The notes: generated by a model from the letters alone, not told the origin. DNA of 28,403 nt from an uncultured Finegoldia sp. (GCF_900766215.1 NZ_CAAFUQ010000097.1:1-28403); one strand, 5' to 3'. Shown: positions 7,001 through 16,329, counted from the first letter of the stretch. Numbers and translations are program-made.

Positions 7001-8953
7001 TTGAACAATTTAAAATACTTGAAATTACTTGCAAAAGAATTTCCTACGATTGAACAAGCAGCCAACAAAATAATCAGTTTGACGTCTCTGTCAGTTTTAC
7101 CAAAAGGCACAGAGTACTTCTTATCTGATTTGCACGGACAATACGATAGTTTCAACAGAATTATTAAAAGTGCTTCTGGTAATACCAGAATTAAAATTGA
7201 CCTTGAATTCAAAGACAAATTATCGGAATCAAGGAAAAATCAGTTGGCCAATTTAATTTACGATCCTAAGACAATTATCAATATTACAAAGGAAAACGAT
7301 GAATTTACAGAAAAATGGATAAGAGATACGATTTTTTATCTTATAAGGATCGCTAAAAGAGTTGCCAGCAAATATTCTAGACAAAAAGTCAGAAATCAAA
7401 CTCCTTTTTACTACAGAGATTTGATAGATGAAATGCTCAACATTCAATACGAATCGTTGAACAAAAAAGAATATTTCAATCAACTTTTAGATAGCATCAT
7501 TAAAATAGAGGTTAGTGAAGATTTTATAATAAATTTGTGTGAATTAATCCAAGATTTGAACATTGACTGGCTACACATTGTCGGGGATATTTTCGATAGA
7601 GGCAAAAGACCGGACATTATTATGGATACTCTTATTGCTAAAAAAGATGTGGATATTCAATACGGAAACCACGATGTTACATGGATGGGCGCATATCTTG
7701 GAAGTTATGTTAATGCTTGTAATGTCGTCAGAAACGCTATAAGCTACAATAACTTTCAGTCTTTGGAAGATGGATATGGAATTAATTTGAGATTATTGTC
7801 TACTTTGGCAGATGAATCATACTACGATGACCCTTGTGAACGATTCAAAGTTAGAATACTTGATGACAATAAACATTCAGAAACTGATTTGCTACATGCA
7901 GCGAGAATGCACAAGGCTATTTCAATTATTCAATTCAAGTTGGAGAACCAACTTTTTAAAAGAAATCCAGAATTCGAACAATTAGACAGATTATACCTAG
8001 AAAGAATTGATTTCAAAAACGGAATTTACAAGGATGCAAATGGCAAGTCACACGCTCTTTTGGATATAAAATTCCCAACGATTAATCCTGACAATCCTCT
8101 TGAATTAACACCAAGTGAACAAGAAGTTATCGAATGTATATCCAAATCATTCAGAACAAGTCACAGATTAAAAGAACACATGGACTTTTTGTTCTCATAT
8201 GGTTCTGTGTACAAAATAGCAAACAGCAATTTGCTTTTCCACGGATGTATTCCTATGAATAAGGACGGAAGTTTTGAAGAATTCACATACCAATCTAATA
8301 GTTACAGTGGCAAGTCGCTTTTGGATTTCTTTGAAGGAATTATCAATTCCGCAAAGAACATGAATGATAATGATCCTGACAGACAAACTGCGTTGGACTT
8401 TTTCTGGTATATGTGGTGTGGTCCAAAATCACCAATGTTTGGAAAAAGCAAGATATCAACATTTGAAAATTTCTTCATCACTGACAAAGATGTCAGAAAA
8501 GAAGTTAGCAATCCTTATTTCAGTTTAAGTAAAATTGAAAAATACGCAGACAAAATATTTGAAGAATTCAATATGAATCCTGAAACTTCACATATAATCA
8601 ACGGTCACGTTCCTGTAAAAAGTATAAATGGAGAAAAGCCAGTGTCAGCTAACGGCAAAACTTATGTAATAGATGGCGGAATTTCCGAAGCTTATCAAAA
8701 GAAAACAGGTATTGCTGGATACACATTGACATTTAACTCCCACCACTTGGCGATAGCAAAACACAAGAATTTCCAAGTGATGGAATCAGTTCATGGAGCA
8801 TACACTCCAGAGGTTACGATTACAGAAGAATTTCCAAAGAGAATGCTAATAAAAGATACAGATGAAGGCGAAGAAATCTTAGAATTAATCGAAGATTTGG
8901 AAAGTTTAATAGAAGCTTACAGAAGTGGAACTATTCAACAAAATTCAAACTAA
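7001..8953 (+). CDS. fbp: Class III fructose-1,6-bisphosphatase
   Basis: A 650-residue protein, the size of the Firmicutes class III enzymes (about 640-670), which hydrolyse fructose-1,6-bisphosphate to fructose-6-phosphate in gluconeogenesis. The calcineurin-like metal motifs are in order: SDLHGQYDSF (Asp43, His45), GDIFDRG (195-201) and GNHD (222-225), with a C-terminal INGHVPVKS motif and a second DGGISEAYQ segment. Translation starts at a TTG with GGAGG 8 nt upstream; the nearby ATG overlapping the ribosome site runs into a stop after five codons. A TATAAT at 6975-6980 could be its -10 but lacks a good -35. It fits an organism making hexose phosphates from malate and amino acids. Confidence 0.96.
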   Translation: MNNLKYLKLLAKEFPTIEQAANKIISLTSLSVLPKGTEYFLSDLHGQYDSFNRIIKSASGNTRIKIDLEFKDKLSESRKNQLANLIYDPKTIINITKENDEFTEKWIRDTIFYLIRIAKRVASKYSRQKVRNQTPFYYRDLIDEMLNIQYESLNKKEYFNQLLDSIIKIEVSEDFIINLCELIQDLNIDWLHIVGDIFDRGKRPDIIMDTLIAKKDVDIQYGNHDVTWMGAYLGSYVNACNVVRNAISYNNFQSLEDGYGINLRLLSTLADESYYDDPCERFKVRILDDNKHSETDLLHAARMHKAISIIQFKLENQLFKRNPEFEQLDRLYLERIDFKNGIYKDANGKSHALLDIKFPTINPDNPLELTPSEQEVIECISKSFRTSHRLKEHMDFLFSYGSVYKIANSNLLFHGCIPMNKDGSFEEFTYQSNSYSGKSLLDFFEGIINSAKNMNDNDPDRQTALDFFWYMWCGPKSPMFGKSKISTFENFFITDKDVRKEVSNPYFSLSKIEKYADKIFEEFNMNPETSHIINGHVPVKSINGEKPVSANGKTYVIDGGISEAYQKKTGIAGYTLTFNSHHLAIAKHKNFQVMESVHGAYTPEVTITEEFPKRMLIKDTDEGEEILELIEDLESLIEAYRSGTIQQNSN

Positions 8954-8963
8954 TAGCAATAAA

Positions 8964-8998
8964 AAAACTAATCTTGGAAAATCCAAGATTAGTTTTTC
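8964..8998. terminator. Bidirectional terminator between fbp and lepB
   Basis: A perfect 12-bp stem ACTAATCTTGGA (8967-8978) / TCCAAGATTAGT (8982-8993) with a 3-nt loop, flanked by A7 on the left and TTTTCTT on the right. It lies between the convergent stop codons of fbp (8953) and lepB (8999). Confidence 0.92.
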
Positions 8999-9526
8999 TT
9001 ATAATACACCAAATTTATTAAATGGAAAATATCTCAAAAAAGCTCTTCCTACTATGGCTTTTTTGTTTATCGGTCCAAATATTCTGCTATCATTTGATTC
9101 TCTAGGAAGTCTATTATCTCCCAGCACAAAATATTCATCCTCTCCTAGTTCCCATTTCGTTTTATCTCCAGAAACAAGAGTTGTTGGACTGCTTGTATAA
9201 TCTTCATTTAATTGTTCATTGTTAACATAAACTTTATTGTTTTTTAATTCCACGGTATCACCTGGTAATGCTACAATTCTTTTGATGTAGTCTCTGCCAG
9301 ATTTATCTGGTGCATGAAGTTCTATAATATTACCACGTTTTAATTTGTTCTTAAAAATCCCCATTCTATTTACGAAAATCCTATCTCCGTTTTCTATTGT
9401 AGGATTCATGCTATTTCCTTCAACATGAGTTGTACTAATTACAAAATTTCTAAGCAGTAATGCCAATACAATGGCAATTCCTATTACAAATAACCATTCA
9501 AAAAAAGATTTTGCTTTTTCTGTCAT
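8999..9526 (-). CDS. lepB: Type I signal peptidase
   Basis: A 175-residue membrane-anchored serine protease that cleaves signal peptides from exported proteins. One N-terminal membrane helix (about 10-30) is followed by box B GNSMNPT with nucleophile Ser39, box D RDYIKRIVALPGD with the general-base Lys82, and box E GDNRLPRESNDSRIFG near 137-152. The length is that of the prokaryotic-type Gram-positive enzymes. The ATG at 9526 follows AAAGGATC at suitable spacing. It has its own near-consensus promoter and shares a terminator with fbp. Confidence 0.95.
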   Translation of the reverse strand: MTEKAKSFFEWLFVIGIAIVLALLLRNFVISTTHVEGNSMNPTIENGDRIFVNRMGIFKNKLKRGNIIELHAPDKSGRDYIKRIVALPGDTVELKNNKVYVNNEQLNEDYTSSPTTLVSGDKTKWELGEDEYFVLGDNRLPRESNDSRIFGPINKKAIVGRAFLRYFPFNKFGVL

Positions 9527-9558
9527 ATTAACGATCCTTTCTAATTTTTACTAATTTG

Positions 9559-9587
9559 ATTATAATACGAATCAGTAAATGTGTAAA
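9559..9587 (-). promoter_or_regulatory. lepB promoter
   Basis: On the minus strand TTTACA (9582-9587), 17-bp spacer, TATAAT (9559-9564). This leaves a leader of about 26 nt before the lepB ATG. Confidence 0.78.
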
Positions 9588-9630
9588 GGACGTTAATTAA
9601 TTATCGTTATTCAAATTTTAGTGTGAAATC

Positions 9631-10917
9631 TTATGAGTTAAAAACTTCTCTGTCTAATTCACCTTCACTTGCTGCAACAATAACTGCTGAAGAACCTGCT
9701 GCTGTAACATTTGTAGCAGTTCTTCCCATATCTGCAAGCATTGAAATCGGACTCATCAATACAACCATTTCTACAGGAAGACCCATTGCTGCAAATACTG
9801 CTGTTGTAGTGATTGTTGCTGTTCCAGGAACTCCAACAGTACCTAAAGATACAGCCAATGCTACCAAAATCAACATAACATATTGTCCGAATGAATAGTG
9901 AATTCCCATAACATTAATTGTCAAAATAGCTGACAACACCGGCCAGAATCCTGCACAACCTGGCATACCAACAGTTGAACCGGTTGATGCAACAAATGTT
10001 GCTATCTTTTCAGAAACACCTAGTTTATTTGTTAAATTTTCAGTATTAGCTGGAATACATCCAACAGAAGATTGTGTTGAGAATGCAATCAATTGAACTG
10101 GCCAGAATTTTTTGAAGAATTTTACTGGATTTACTTTTGCAAAAATAGCCAAAAGAGCTCCAGTTGTGATATATGAGTGGAAGATTGATGCAATATAAGT
10201 CAATATCAACACAACAATCAACGGCATCATGCTAGCCATATCTGTTCTACTAACAGCGTTCGCCATTAATGCTAATACAGCATATGGAGTGAAGTCTATA
10301 ATCATTCCTGTAAATCTAAAAATAACTGCTGCAGCTGAGTCGATAAAACTTAAAAATGGTTTTGCCCTTTCTCCTTCTCCTCTTTCTTCCAATTGTAAAA
10401 TTGCAAGACCCAATAATACCGAGAAAATAATTATAGGAACTACTTTTGCTTCTGCTGCATTTCCCAAGACATTATCTGGGAAGAAATTTACAAAAGTTTC
10501 TGCAAAAGTTGGAACTTCCTTAGCTTTCGCATCTGCTGCTAAAGTTAACGAACTTCCTTGTCCAATTTTAAATGCTACCCCTAAAATTAAACCTATAAGT
10601 GACCCTAAAACATTGTGTAAACTTAAAATTCCAATTGTTTTTGTTCCTATTTTCTTCATTTTTTCTATACTTTCCAAAGAAACTACAGTACTAACTATTG
10701 ATGTGAATAATAATGGAATTACTATCGCAAATAATAAATTAGCATAAATTGAACCAAATACTTTTACATATTCTGTGTTTCCTTTAAAAATAAATCCTAC
10801 TATAATACCTAGAATTGCAGCTACTATTGTTCTTGTACCAAAGTTCATTTTCTTTTTAGCCATGAACATCAATAAAGCAAACAATACTAAAGTAACTGCT
10901 AATGCTAAAAATTTCAT
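9631..10917 (-). CDS. DAACS-family sodium symporter, TcyP-like
   Basis: A 428-residue integral membrane protein of the dicarboxylate/amino acid:cation symporter family. The first re-entrant loop segment AFSTQSSVGCIPANTE and the following TGSTVGMPGCAGFWPVLSAI, the PGTATITTTAVFAAMGLPVE region and the DMGRTATNVT motif (about residues 397-406) mark the core substrate and sodium sites. The NGCAG-like and DMGRT-x-x-NV signatures are closer to the cystine importer TcyP group than to the DctA/GltP group, so cystine uptake is a reasonable guess but not proven. AAAGGGG precedes the ATG by 7 nt. It is a single gene with its own promoter; no clear terminator follows, so some read-through to lepB is possible. 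Confidence 0.85.
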   Translation of the reverse strand: MKFLALAVTLVLFALLMFMAKKKMNFGTRTIVAAILGIIVGFIFKGNTEYVKVFGSIYANLLFAIVIPLLFTSIVSTVVSLESIEKMKKIGTKTIGILSLHNVLGSLIGLILGVAFKIGQGSSLTLAADAKAKEVPTFAETFVNFFPDNVLGNAAEAKVVPIIIFSVLLGLAILQLEERGEGERAKPFLSFIDSAAAVIFRFTGMIIDFTPYAVLALMANAVSRTDMASMMPLIVVLILTYIASIFHSYITTGALLAIFAKVNPVKFFKKFWPVQLIAFSTQSSVGCIPANTENLTNKLGVSEKIATFVASTGSTVGMPGCAGFWPVLSAILTINVMGIHYSFGQYVMLILVALAVSLGTVGVPGTATITTTAVFAAMGLPVEMVVLMSPISMLADMGRTATNVTAAGSSAVIVAASEGELDREVFNS

Positions 10918-10938
10918 GTAAACACCCCTTTTAAATTT

Positions 10939-10966
10939 ATAGTTATATATTATAGTATATTGAACA
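10939..10966 (-). promoter_or_regulatory. Promoter of the DAACS symporter
   Basis: On the minus strand TTGAAA (10961-10966), 16-bp spacer, TATAAT (10939-10944), giving a short leader before the AAAGGGG ribosome site. Confidence 0.72.
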
Positions 10967-11203
10967 CAATTTTCAAATTTAATTTTAACTTTTGTAAATT
11001 TTGTTTAATTCACTATGGACATTATTAAGTAATTTTGGAATTTATTACGATTTTTTTTGATAAAATTATCGTACCGCAAAAATACATATCGCTAATACTA
11101 CTAATGAAAATCGTTTGATATTTTGTGAAAATATTATTAAATTTTTATGATCGAATTATATATATAAATTGTTAAATTTTTTTAATAAATTACAAAGTAA
11201 AAA
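10967..11203. other. AT-rich non-coding stretch
   Basis: Between the symporter promoter and the terminator of the molybdenum hydroxylase operon lie about 240 very AT-rich bases with no gene. The only structure is an imperfect inverted repeat TACGAT (11046-11051) / ATCGTA (11068-11073) around a T8 and A4 tract, which is too weak to name. Confidence 0.5.
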
Positions 11204-11223
11204 TCAGAGGTTATTACCTCTGA
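11200..11223 (-). terminator. Terminator of the molybdenum hydroxylase operon
   Basis: A 7-bp perfect stem TCAGAGG (11204-11210) / CCTCTGA (11217-11223) with a 6-nt loop; on the minus strand it is followed by TTTTTAC. It lies 8 nt after the stop codon of the large subunit gene. Confidence 0.82.
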
Positions 11224-11230
11224 CTTTAAA

Positions 11231-13504
11231 TTATTCATACATTTTTAATAAAACATCTTCAGCTTTTATTGGAAGAGTATCGAAAGTACATCCTAGAGCA
11301 TTCAATATAGCTCCGTTAATCGCTGGAGCTGGTGTGTTTGAAACTATTTCTCCAATTGATTTTGCCCCGAATGGTCCTGTTGGCTCATAACTTTCACAAA
11401 AATCAATGTGAATATTTCCAATGTCTTTTCTAGTTGGTAGATTATATGAAATAAATGAGTGTTCTTTTAATCTACCCTCATCATCCCACAATGAATCTTC
11501 ATACAATGCATATCCTATTGATTGACAAATTCCACCTTCAACTTGAACTGTCGCTAATTTTGTGTTCATAACAGTTCCACAGTCAACAACTGCTGCATAA
11601 TCTTCTACTTTTATTTCTCCTGTTAATTTGTCAATGCTAATCTTTGCAAATCCTGCCATATATGGCGGTGGAGATGTTTTTGAATCAAAGTTTCCAATTC
11701 CAATAAGTTGCATACCATTTGGACCTGTGGACAAATCCCTCGCCAAATCTTTAATTGAAATTAATTTCTTATCTTTCAAATAAACTTCTTGATTTCTAAT
11801 ATCAAGCCATTCAACAGAAGTTTCAAATCTCATCGCAACACGTTTTTTGATTTTATTTAATAAGTTTTCACATGCACGAACAACAGCGCTTCCAGTTATA
11901 TACACTCCACTTGATGCGTAACTGCCTGGATCAAATGGCGTTATATCAGTGTCTGCAATTATTGGAATAATATTGTCCATTCCGCATTGCAACACTTCAT
12001 TTGCCAAATTCACCATGATTGAATCAGTCCCTTGTCCAACATCTGTAGGACTCATCAACAATGTATAATCACCTTGTTCATTTAATCTAACTTCAACTGT
12101 TGAAGTATCAACGTTTTGAATTCCACTTCCTTGTTGTGCAATAGCCATTCCAACTGAAATTATTTTGTCTTTTTCTTCTTTGAAAGGATAATATTTATCC
12201 CATTCAATCATTTCTCTTGCCTTTTCGATACATTCATTTAATTTGCAACTTTTGACATCTATTCCGTAAGCCAGAGTTTTTTCTCCTTCACGAACAGTAT
12301 TTTTAAGTCTTAGTTCAACTGGATCCATATTTAATTCTTTGGCTAATTTGTTTACCATAGATTCTAATGCAAATGTACCTTGAACTGCACCGTAACCACG
12401 AAAAGCTCCACCAGGAAGTTTATTTGTATATACAACTTGTCCGAAAAATCTAGCAGCCCTCATTCTACTGTACAATGGAAGTGTTTTGTTTCCAACCAAG
12501 TTCAAAGTGGTAAATGCGTGATACCCATAAGCTCCTTGATCGGACAACGCATAAATGTCACACGCTTCAATCGTCCCGTCTTTTTTGGCACCTATTTTAA
12601 CTTTCACTTTCATTTGGTGACGTGAGTTTGAAGCTTCAAAAGTTTCTTCTCTGTCAAATACAAGTATCGATGGTTTTCCTGTTTTTAAAGTTACAAATCC
12701 TGGATAAATTTCTGTGACACTTGTTTGTTTTCCACCGAATCCCCCGCCTACTCTTGGTTTTATAATTCTTATTCTTGAATCACTTATTCCCAAAGCAACG
12801 GATAATTGTCTTTTGATATGAAATGGAACTTGCGTTGATGTAATGCAACACAATCTGTCGAATTGATCCATGTAACAATATGACCTATACGTTTCCATCA
12901 TACAATGTGCCTGCGCTTTTGTTGTAAAAGTATCTTCCAACACGACATCGCACTCTTGCATTACTTTGTCGATATCTTCTCCCCAAGATTCTTTCTTTTC
13001 TCCTACGAGATTTCTTTTAGTATCATAGCCGAAAACCTTAGTTGGTCCATTAAAAAATACATTTTCTTCGTGAACTACAATCTCATTGTCAATAGCTTTT
13101 GTGTAATCAAGTAACGGTTTTTTTAGATCGTATTTAATCTTGATTCTCTTCATAGCCTGATTACAAATTTTTTCGCTAACACCAACTACAATTGCAACAG
13201 GCTCTCTCATGTATCTAATATTTTTGGATAAAATCGACATATCGTAAGGACTTGGTTCTGGATAAGATTGTCCTGCCAAAGTAAATTTATTGTCAAAAAC
13301 ATCCTCATAAGTGTACACTGCAACAATTCCATCCATTGCTTCAGCTTTTGATTTATCTATTTCTAAGATTTCACATCTCGCGTAAGGACTTCTCATTAAC
13401 TTTATAATAAGTGCATCAGGATCTTTTAAATCATCTGTGTAAACAGGTTTTCCGGTAACTAATGAATTTGAATCTATTTTTTTGAAATTCTTATTTATCT
13501 TCAT
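11231..13504 (-). CDS. Xanthine dehydrogenase-family molybdenum-binding subunit
   Basis: A 757-residue large subunit of a molybdenum hydroxylase, carrying the molybdopterin cofactor and the substrate site. Landmarks are GGGFGGKQ (253-260), AFRGYG (367-372), DVGQGTD, the late VDCGTVMN and VEGGICQSIGYAL segments, and GPFGAKSIGE ending in the catalytic Glu719. The arginine after AF corresponds to the purine-contacting Arg of xanthine oxidases, but the position after GGFGGK is Gln where xanthine oxidases have Glu, so the substrate (purine or another N-heterocycle or aldehyde) is open. The frame is open to a TTG at 13510; the ATG at 13504 is preferred because GGAG lies 8 nt before it. It overlaps the 2Fe-2S gene by 14 bases. 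No cofactor-maturation genes are in the window. Confidence 0.92.
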   Translation of the reverse strand: MKINKNFKKIDSNSLVTGKPVYTDDLKDPDALIIKLMRSPYARCEILEIDKSKAEAMDGIVAVYTYEDVFDNKFTLAGQSYPEPSPYDMSILSKNIRYMREPVAIVVGVSEKICNQAMKRIKIKYDLKKPLLDYTKAIDNEIVVHEENVFFNGPTKVFGYDTKRNLVGEKKESWGEDIDKVMQECDVVLEDTFTTKAQAHCMMETYRSYCYMDQFDRLCCITSTQVPFHIKRQLSVALGISDSRIRIIKPRVGGGFGGKQTSVTEIYPGFVTLKTGKPSILVFDREETFEASNSRHQMKVKVKIGAKKDGTIEACDIYALSDQGAYGYHAFTTLNLVGNKTLPLYSRMRAARFFGQVVYTNKLPGGAFRGYGAVQGTFALESMVNKLAKELNMDPVELRLKNTVREGEKTLAYGIDVKSCKLNECIEKAREMIEWDKYYPFKEEKDKIISVGMAIAQQGSGIQNVDTSTVEVRLNEQGDYTLLMSPTDVGQGTDSIMVNLANEVLQCGMDNIIPIIADTDITPFDPGSYASSGVYITGSAVVRACENLLNKIKKRVAMRFETSVEWLDIRNQEVYLKDKKLISIKDLARDLSTGPNGMQLIGIGNFDSKTSPPPYMAGFAKISIDKLTGEIKVEDYAAVVDCGTVMNTKLATVQVEGGICQSIGYALYEDSLWDDEGRLKEHSFISYNLPTRKDIGNIHIDFCESYEPTGPFGAKSIGEIVSNTPAPAINGAILNALGCTFDTLPIKAEDVLLKMYE

Positions 13505-13952
13505 CTTCAATCTCCAAATATTTCTTAATAGCTCTCATTTGAGAAGCATAGCCTGTACATCTGCATAAATTCCCCATCAAATAATCTTCGATTTCTTCAT
13601 CTGTAGGATTTTTGATTGTTTTCTTCAAACTTAAAACATTCATGATAAATCCCGGTGAACAAAAACCACATTGTTCTCCGCCTTCTTCAGTCAAAAGTTC
13701 TCCGAATTTTCTTTGACTTTCAGATATTCCTTCTAGTGTAGTAATCTTTTTACCTTCACATCTTAGTGCCAAAACAGAACATGAAAGCACTGGAACATCA
13801 TCCAACCACACAGTGCAAAGTCCACAATTAGATGTCGTACAACCGCATTTTACGGATTTATATCCCAAATCGCGAAGAACGCTATATAATGTAGTATCAC
13901 AATCAACACTAGCTATATGATTTTTATTATTAACATTTAATTCAATAATCAT
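13491..13952 (-). CDS. Molybdenum hydroxylase [2Fe-2S] subunit
   Basis: A 153-residue electron-transfer subunit with two [2Fe-2S] clusters. The N-terminal ferredoxin-like cluster uses Cys38, Cys43, Cys46 and Cys58 (C-x4-C-x2-C-x11-C). The C-terminal helical cluster uses Cys95, Cys98, Cys130 and Cys132 (CxxC-x31-CxC). These spacings are canonical for the small subunit of xanthine dehydrogenase-type enzymes. It carries electrons from the molybdenum site to FAD. The ATG shares one base with the stop codon of the FAD subunit gene (TAATG), and its end overlaps the large subunit gene, so all three are translationally coupled. Confidence 0.95.
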   Translation of the reverse strand: MIIELNVNNKNHIASVDCDTTLYSVLRDLGYKSVKCGCTTSNCGLCTVWLDDVPVLSCSVLALRCEGKKITTLEGISESQRKFGELLTEEGGEQCGFCSPGFIMNVLSLKKTIKNPTDEEIEDYLMGNLCRCTGYASQMRAIKKYLEIEDEDK

Positions 13953-14722
13953 TAAAACTCACCTAACGCTTTTTCTAATAATCCTACAAATAAAAGCTTT
14001 CTGTATTTTTTCTTAGCTTTATTGTTAGAACCAATATATTCATCTATTAATTCCAATGTCTTCTCTCTGTCAAATCCATTAGCATTAATCTCATGAGAAA
14101 CATCTCTCATAATCATAGCTTTTTGTGGCCTTGCCCCAAACACTACCTTGTATTCTCCGTCGATTTTACTAACACTTACAATAGCAATCGGAAAATCCTT
14201 ACAGCAAAGTCTTTGTACGATTTGAGTGCAGTGAATGTCTTTGTTTGGAATTATTATTTCTACCAAAATATCTTTTTTTATATCAGAATTAATAAATTCT
14301 TCAATACTCATCACACCATTATCATACAATTTTACTCTTGCATCTAATAATAACAATACTGGAAGAAAATCAGAAAAAGCATATCTTGAAAACACACTTG
14401 CCCCAACTTGTGCAGTATTTCTAAGTTGGGTTGACACAATTCTCTTCAAAGCCTTTGGAATAATACCATCGCAAAAACTTTGCAAAAAATCATTGTATTC
14501 CAAATCTCTGTATGTAGTAGTTGCTCCGATTTTTATTTCATCATCTTCAACTTTTATGTAATTTAAATCTAATTTTGACAAATCAATCCCAACATTGTAC
14601 GCACGACAGCCAGCTTTAAGAAAATGACATCCACCCAAAATTTTATTCATTTTTGATTTCATCAACAGCTCATAAGCTTCATCCAATGTTTCTGGACTTT
14701 TGTAATCTCTTAATGTAAACAT
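13952..14722 (-). CDS. Molybdenum hydroxylase FAD-binding subunit
   Basis: A 256-residue FAD subunit of the xanthine dehydrogenase family. It has the N-terminal SPETLDEAYELL helix, the first FAD loop around ILGGCHFLKAG (about 28-38), the IGATTTYRDLE segment and the STQLRNTAQVGASVF motif (about 97-111) that replaces the usual IRN-x-A-T-x-GGN. Second FAD loop features are somewhat degenerate (GGCHFL rather than GGTDLL, VGAS rather than GGNI), so FAD affinity could be unusual. The frame is open to a GTG at 14728 lying inside the ribosome site; the ATG at 14722, 6 nt after GGAG, is the better start. First gene of the three-gene operon, order FAD, 2Fe-2S, molybdenum subunit. Confidence 0.9.
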   Translation of the reverse strand: MFTLRDYKSPETLDEAYELLMKSKMNKILGGCHFLKAGCRAYNVGIDLSKLDLNYIKVEDDEIKIGATTTYRDLEYNDFLQSFCDGIIPKALKRIVSTQLRNTAQVGASVFSRYAFSDFLPVLLLLDARVKLYDNGVMSIEEFINSDIKKDILVEIIIPNKDIHCTQIVQRLCCKDFPIAIVSVSKIDGEYKVVFGARPQKAMIMRDVSHEINANGFDREKTLELIDEYIGSNNKAKKKYRKLLFVGLLEKALGEF

Positions 14723-14750
14723 AACCACTCCTTGATTTTAATCAGTCTAT

Positions 14751-14756
14751 ATTATA
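14751..14756 (-). promoter_or_regulatory. Possible -10 box of the molybdenum hydroxylase operon
   Basis: TATAAT on the minus strand, immediately after the T tract of the preceding gene's terminator. No good -35 is visible at 16-18 bp because that position falls inside the terminator stem. Confidence 0.45.
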
Positions 14757-14760
14757 TCAC

Positions 14761-14794
14761 AAAAATAGCCGGCCATTTTAGTTGACCGACTATT
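14761..14794 (-). terminator. Terminator of the APC permease gene
   Basis: Arms at 14764-14775 and 14783-14794 form a 12-bp stem around a 7-nt loop. Two C-A mismatches on the plus strand become G-U pairs in the minus-strand transcript, and a T5 tract follows on minus. This orientation bias says it serves the permease gene upstream. Confidence 0.82.
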
Positions 14795-14838
14795 GTGTAG
14801 TTATTAATTTTTTTAAAGTAAAAAGTCTTTGTTTATTT

Positions 14839-16299
14839 TTAAATATTTTTTGCTTGTTCTTTCTTAGCAATTGATGGTAATATTAGACCCAATCCCAATA
14901 AAACAACTGGAGTCAAAATGTTTAATATCAATTTGAAATTCCATTGACTTGTGAATGGTTCTCCTTCTTTTGGAATCATTCCTAAAATACAAGCAAAAGC
15001 TGTGAATAAGAAACACCATCCAGCGATAATTTTACCGAATGCTTTTGACTTTGTGAATCTGTATTCCACACCTTGTTTTTCATGCAAGTAGTGCTTTAAT
15101 GCAAAATATGCTGCAAATACCCACATATAACGCATTGGCATTACTATAGAGTTCAAATCCAACAACCAATTGTACAATTCATTTGAGTTTCCTATTCCCA
15201 AAGCTGGAATAACAATCAAAATACTAACCAAAATTGTTGTTAGTTTGTATCCACCAACTGGAACTTTTTTGTCGTTGATTTTTCTCAAGAAGTTTGGAAC
15301 GTATTTTGCGTCTGCTTCACTCAACAAAAGTTTAAGTGGTGCATCAATACTCATAACCAAAGCTGCCGCTTGTCCGGCAAAGTTTGTCAAAGCGTAAATG
15401 ATTACAAGAGTTGAACCGATTCCGTAATATTGTCCTAATTTTTCAAATGCATAATAAGCACCATTCATTTTAAGGTCGTTTGCAACATTTGTTGTATCAA
15501 ACATCATACCCATAGCAACTGAACCCAAAATTGCAGATACTGTTACCATTAAAGCCATAATAATCATAGCTTTTGGGAAATTTTTGCCTGCATCTTGTGT
15601 ATCATTTACATAAGGTGAGATTTTTTCACAACCACCTACGGCAAATACCAACATAGAAATAGTTGTCAAATAGTGCAAATTAAAGTTAGGTAAGTAAGTT
15701 TTAATACTTAACATATTTGGAGATGCAACTTCTACTCCTCTTAATGCTGGAGCTGCTAACATTAATAAAATAAATAAAATACCCATTACGAAACTAGCAG
15801 TACCTGCGATTGAACCCAAAACTTTTATAGATTTAATACCATTTGCTGCTAAAAGCACAAATAACAAAAATATTATAAGTACCAAAGATTGCAAAACAAT
15901 TGGATTTAAAGATTTTACTATTTTAGGATTTCTAAAAATCGCCCACGCACCTGCTACCATAAGGTTTTGTGGTTTTTGTGCCAAGTAAGGAATGTGTACT
16001 ACCCAATAAGTCCAACCTGACAAATAAGCAAGTAATGGTCCCATTGTTTGTTTTATCCAGTAACTAAGTCCTGATTGACCTTCCTTGAATGTAGAACCAA
16101 GTTCTCCAACCATTAAAGAATACGGAATAAAATATAAAGCCATTATAAATATCCAACTTGTAATAACTGCTAAACCTTGGTTTGCATAGTTATTAACAAC
16201 ATTACCAAATCCCCATACGACTGTGAATCCCATCCAAATCAAATTCGTAACCGTAAGAGATTTTTTCTTTTGTTCATCAATTAAAACATCGTTTTTCAT
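14839..16299 (-). CDS. APC-family amino acid permease
   Basis: A 486-residue permease of the amino acid-polyamine-organocation superfamily with about 12 membrane helices. The N-terminal segment LIWMGFTVVWGFGNVVNNY (about 20-38) and a FKEGQSGLSYWIKQTMG loop (about 71-87) correspond to the helix 1 break and helix 2-3 region. The overall look is of the YjeM / glutamate:GABA-antiporter-like branch; the substrate cannot be read from sequence. AGGAGGG lies 5 nt before the ATG. It has its own promoter and terminator, so its link with the molybdenum hydroxylase operon downstream is positional only. Confidence 0.88.
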   Translation of the reverse strand: MKNDVLIDEQKKKSLTVTNLIWMGFTVVWGFGNVVNNYANQGLAVITSWIFIMALYFIPYSLMVGELGSTFKEGQSGLSYWIKQTMGPLLAYLSGWTYWVVHIPYLAQKPQNLMVAGAWAIFRNPKIVKSLNPIVLQSLVLIIFLLFVLLAANGIKSIKVLGSIAGTASFVMGILFILLMLAAPALRGVEVASPNMLSIKTYLPNFNLHYLTTISMLVFAVGGCEKISPYVNDTQDAGKNFPKAMIIMALMVTVSAILGSVAMGMMFDTTNVANDLKMNGAYYAFEKLGQYYGIGSTLVIIYALTNFAGQAAALVMSIDAPLKLLLSEADAKYVPNFLRKINDKKVPVGGYKLTTILVSILIVIPALGIGNSNELYNWLLDLNSIVMPMRYMWVFAAYFALKHYLHEKQGVEYRFTKSKAFGKIIAGWCFLFTAFACILGMIPKEGEPFTSQWNFKLILNILTPVVLLGLGLILPSIAKKEQAKNI

Positions 16300-16318
16300 A
16301 ATTTCCCTCCTAATTAGA

Positions 16319-16327
16319 ATTATAGCA
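16319..16327 (-). promoter_or_regulatory. Extended -10 promoter element of the APC permease gene
   Basis: TGCTATAAT on the minus strand is a perfect extended -10 (TG-n-TATAAT), just upstream of the AGGAGGG ribosome site. Extended -10 promoters can work without a good -35, but the start would leave a very short leader. Confidence 0.45.
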
Positions 16328-16329
16328 AA

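Noticed and set aside
9633..9645. GAGTT-AAA-AACTC as terminator of the DAACS symporter
   Set aside because: Only a 5-bp AT-rich stem overlapping the stop codon, with no T tract on the minus strand.
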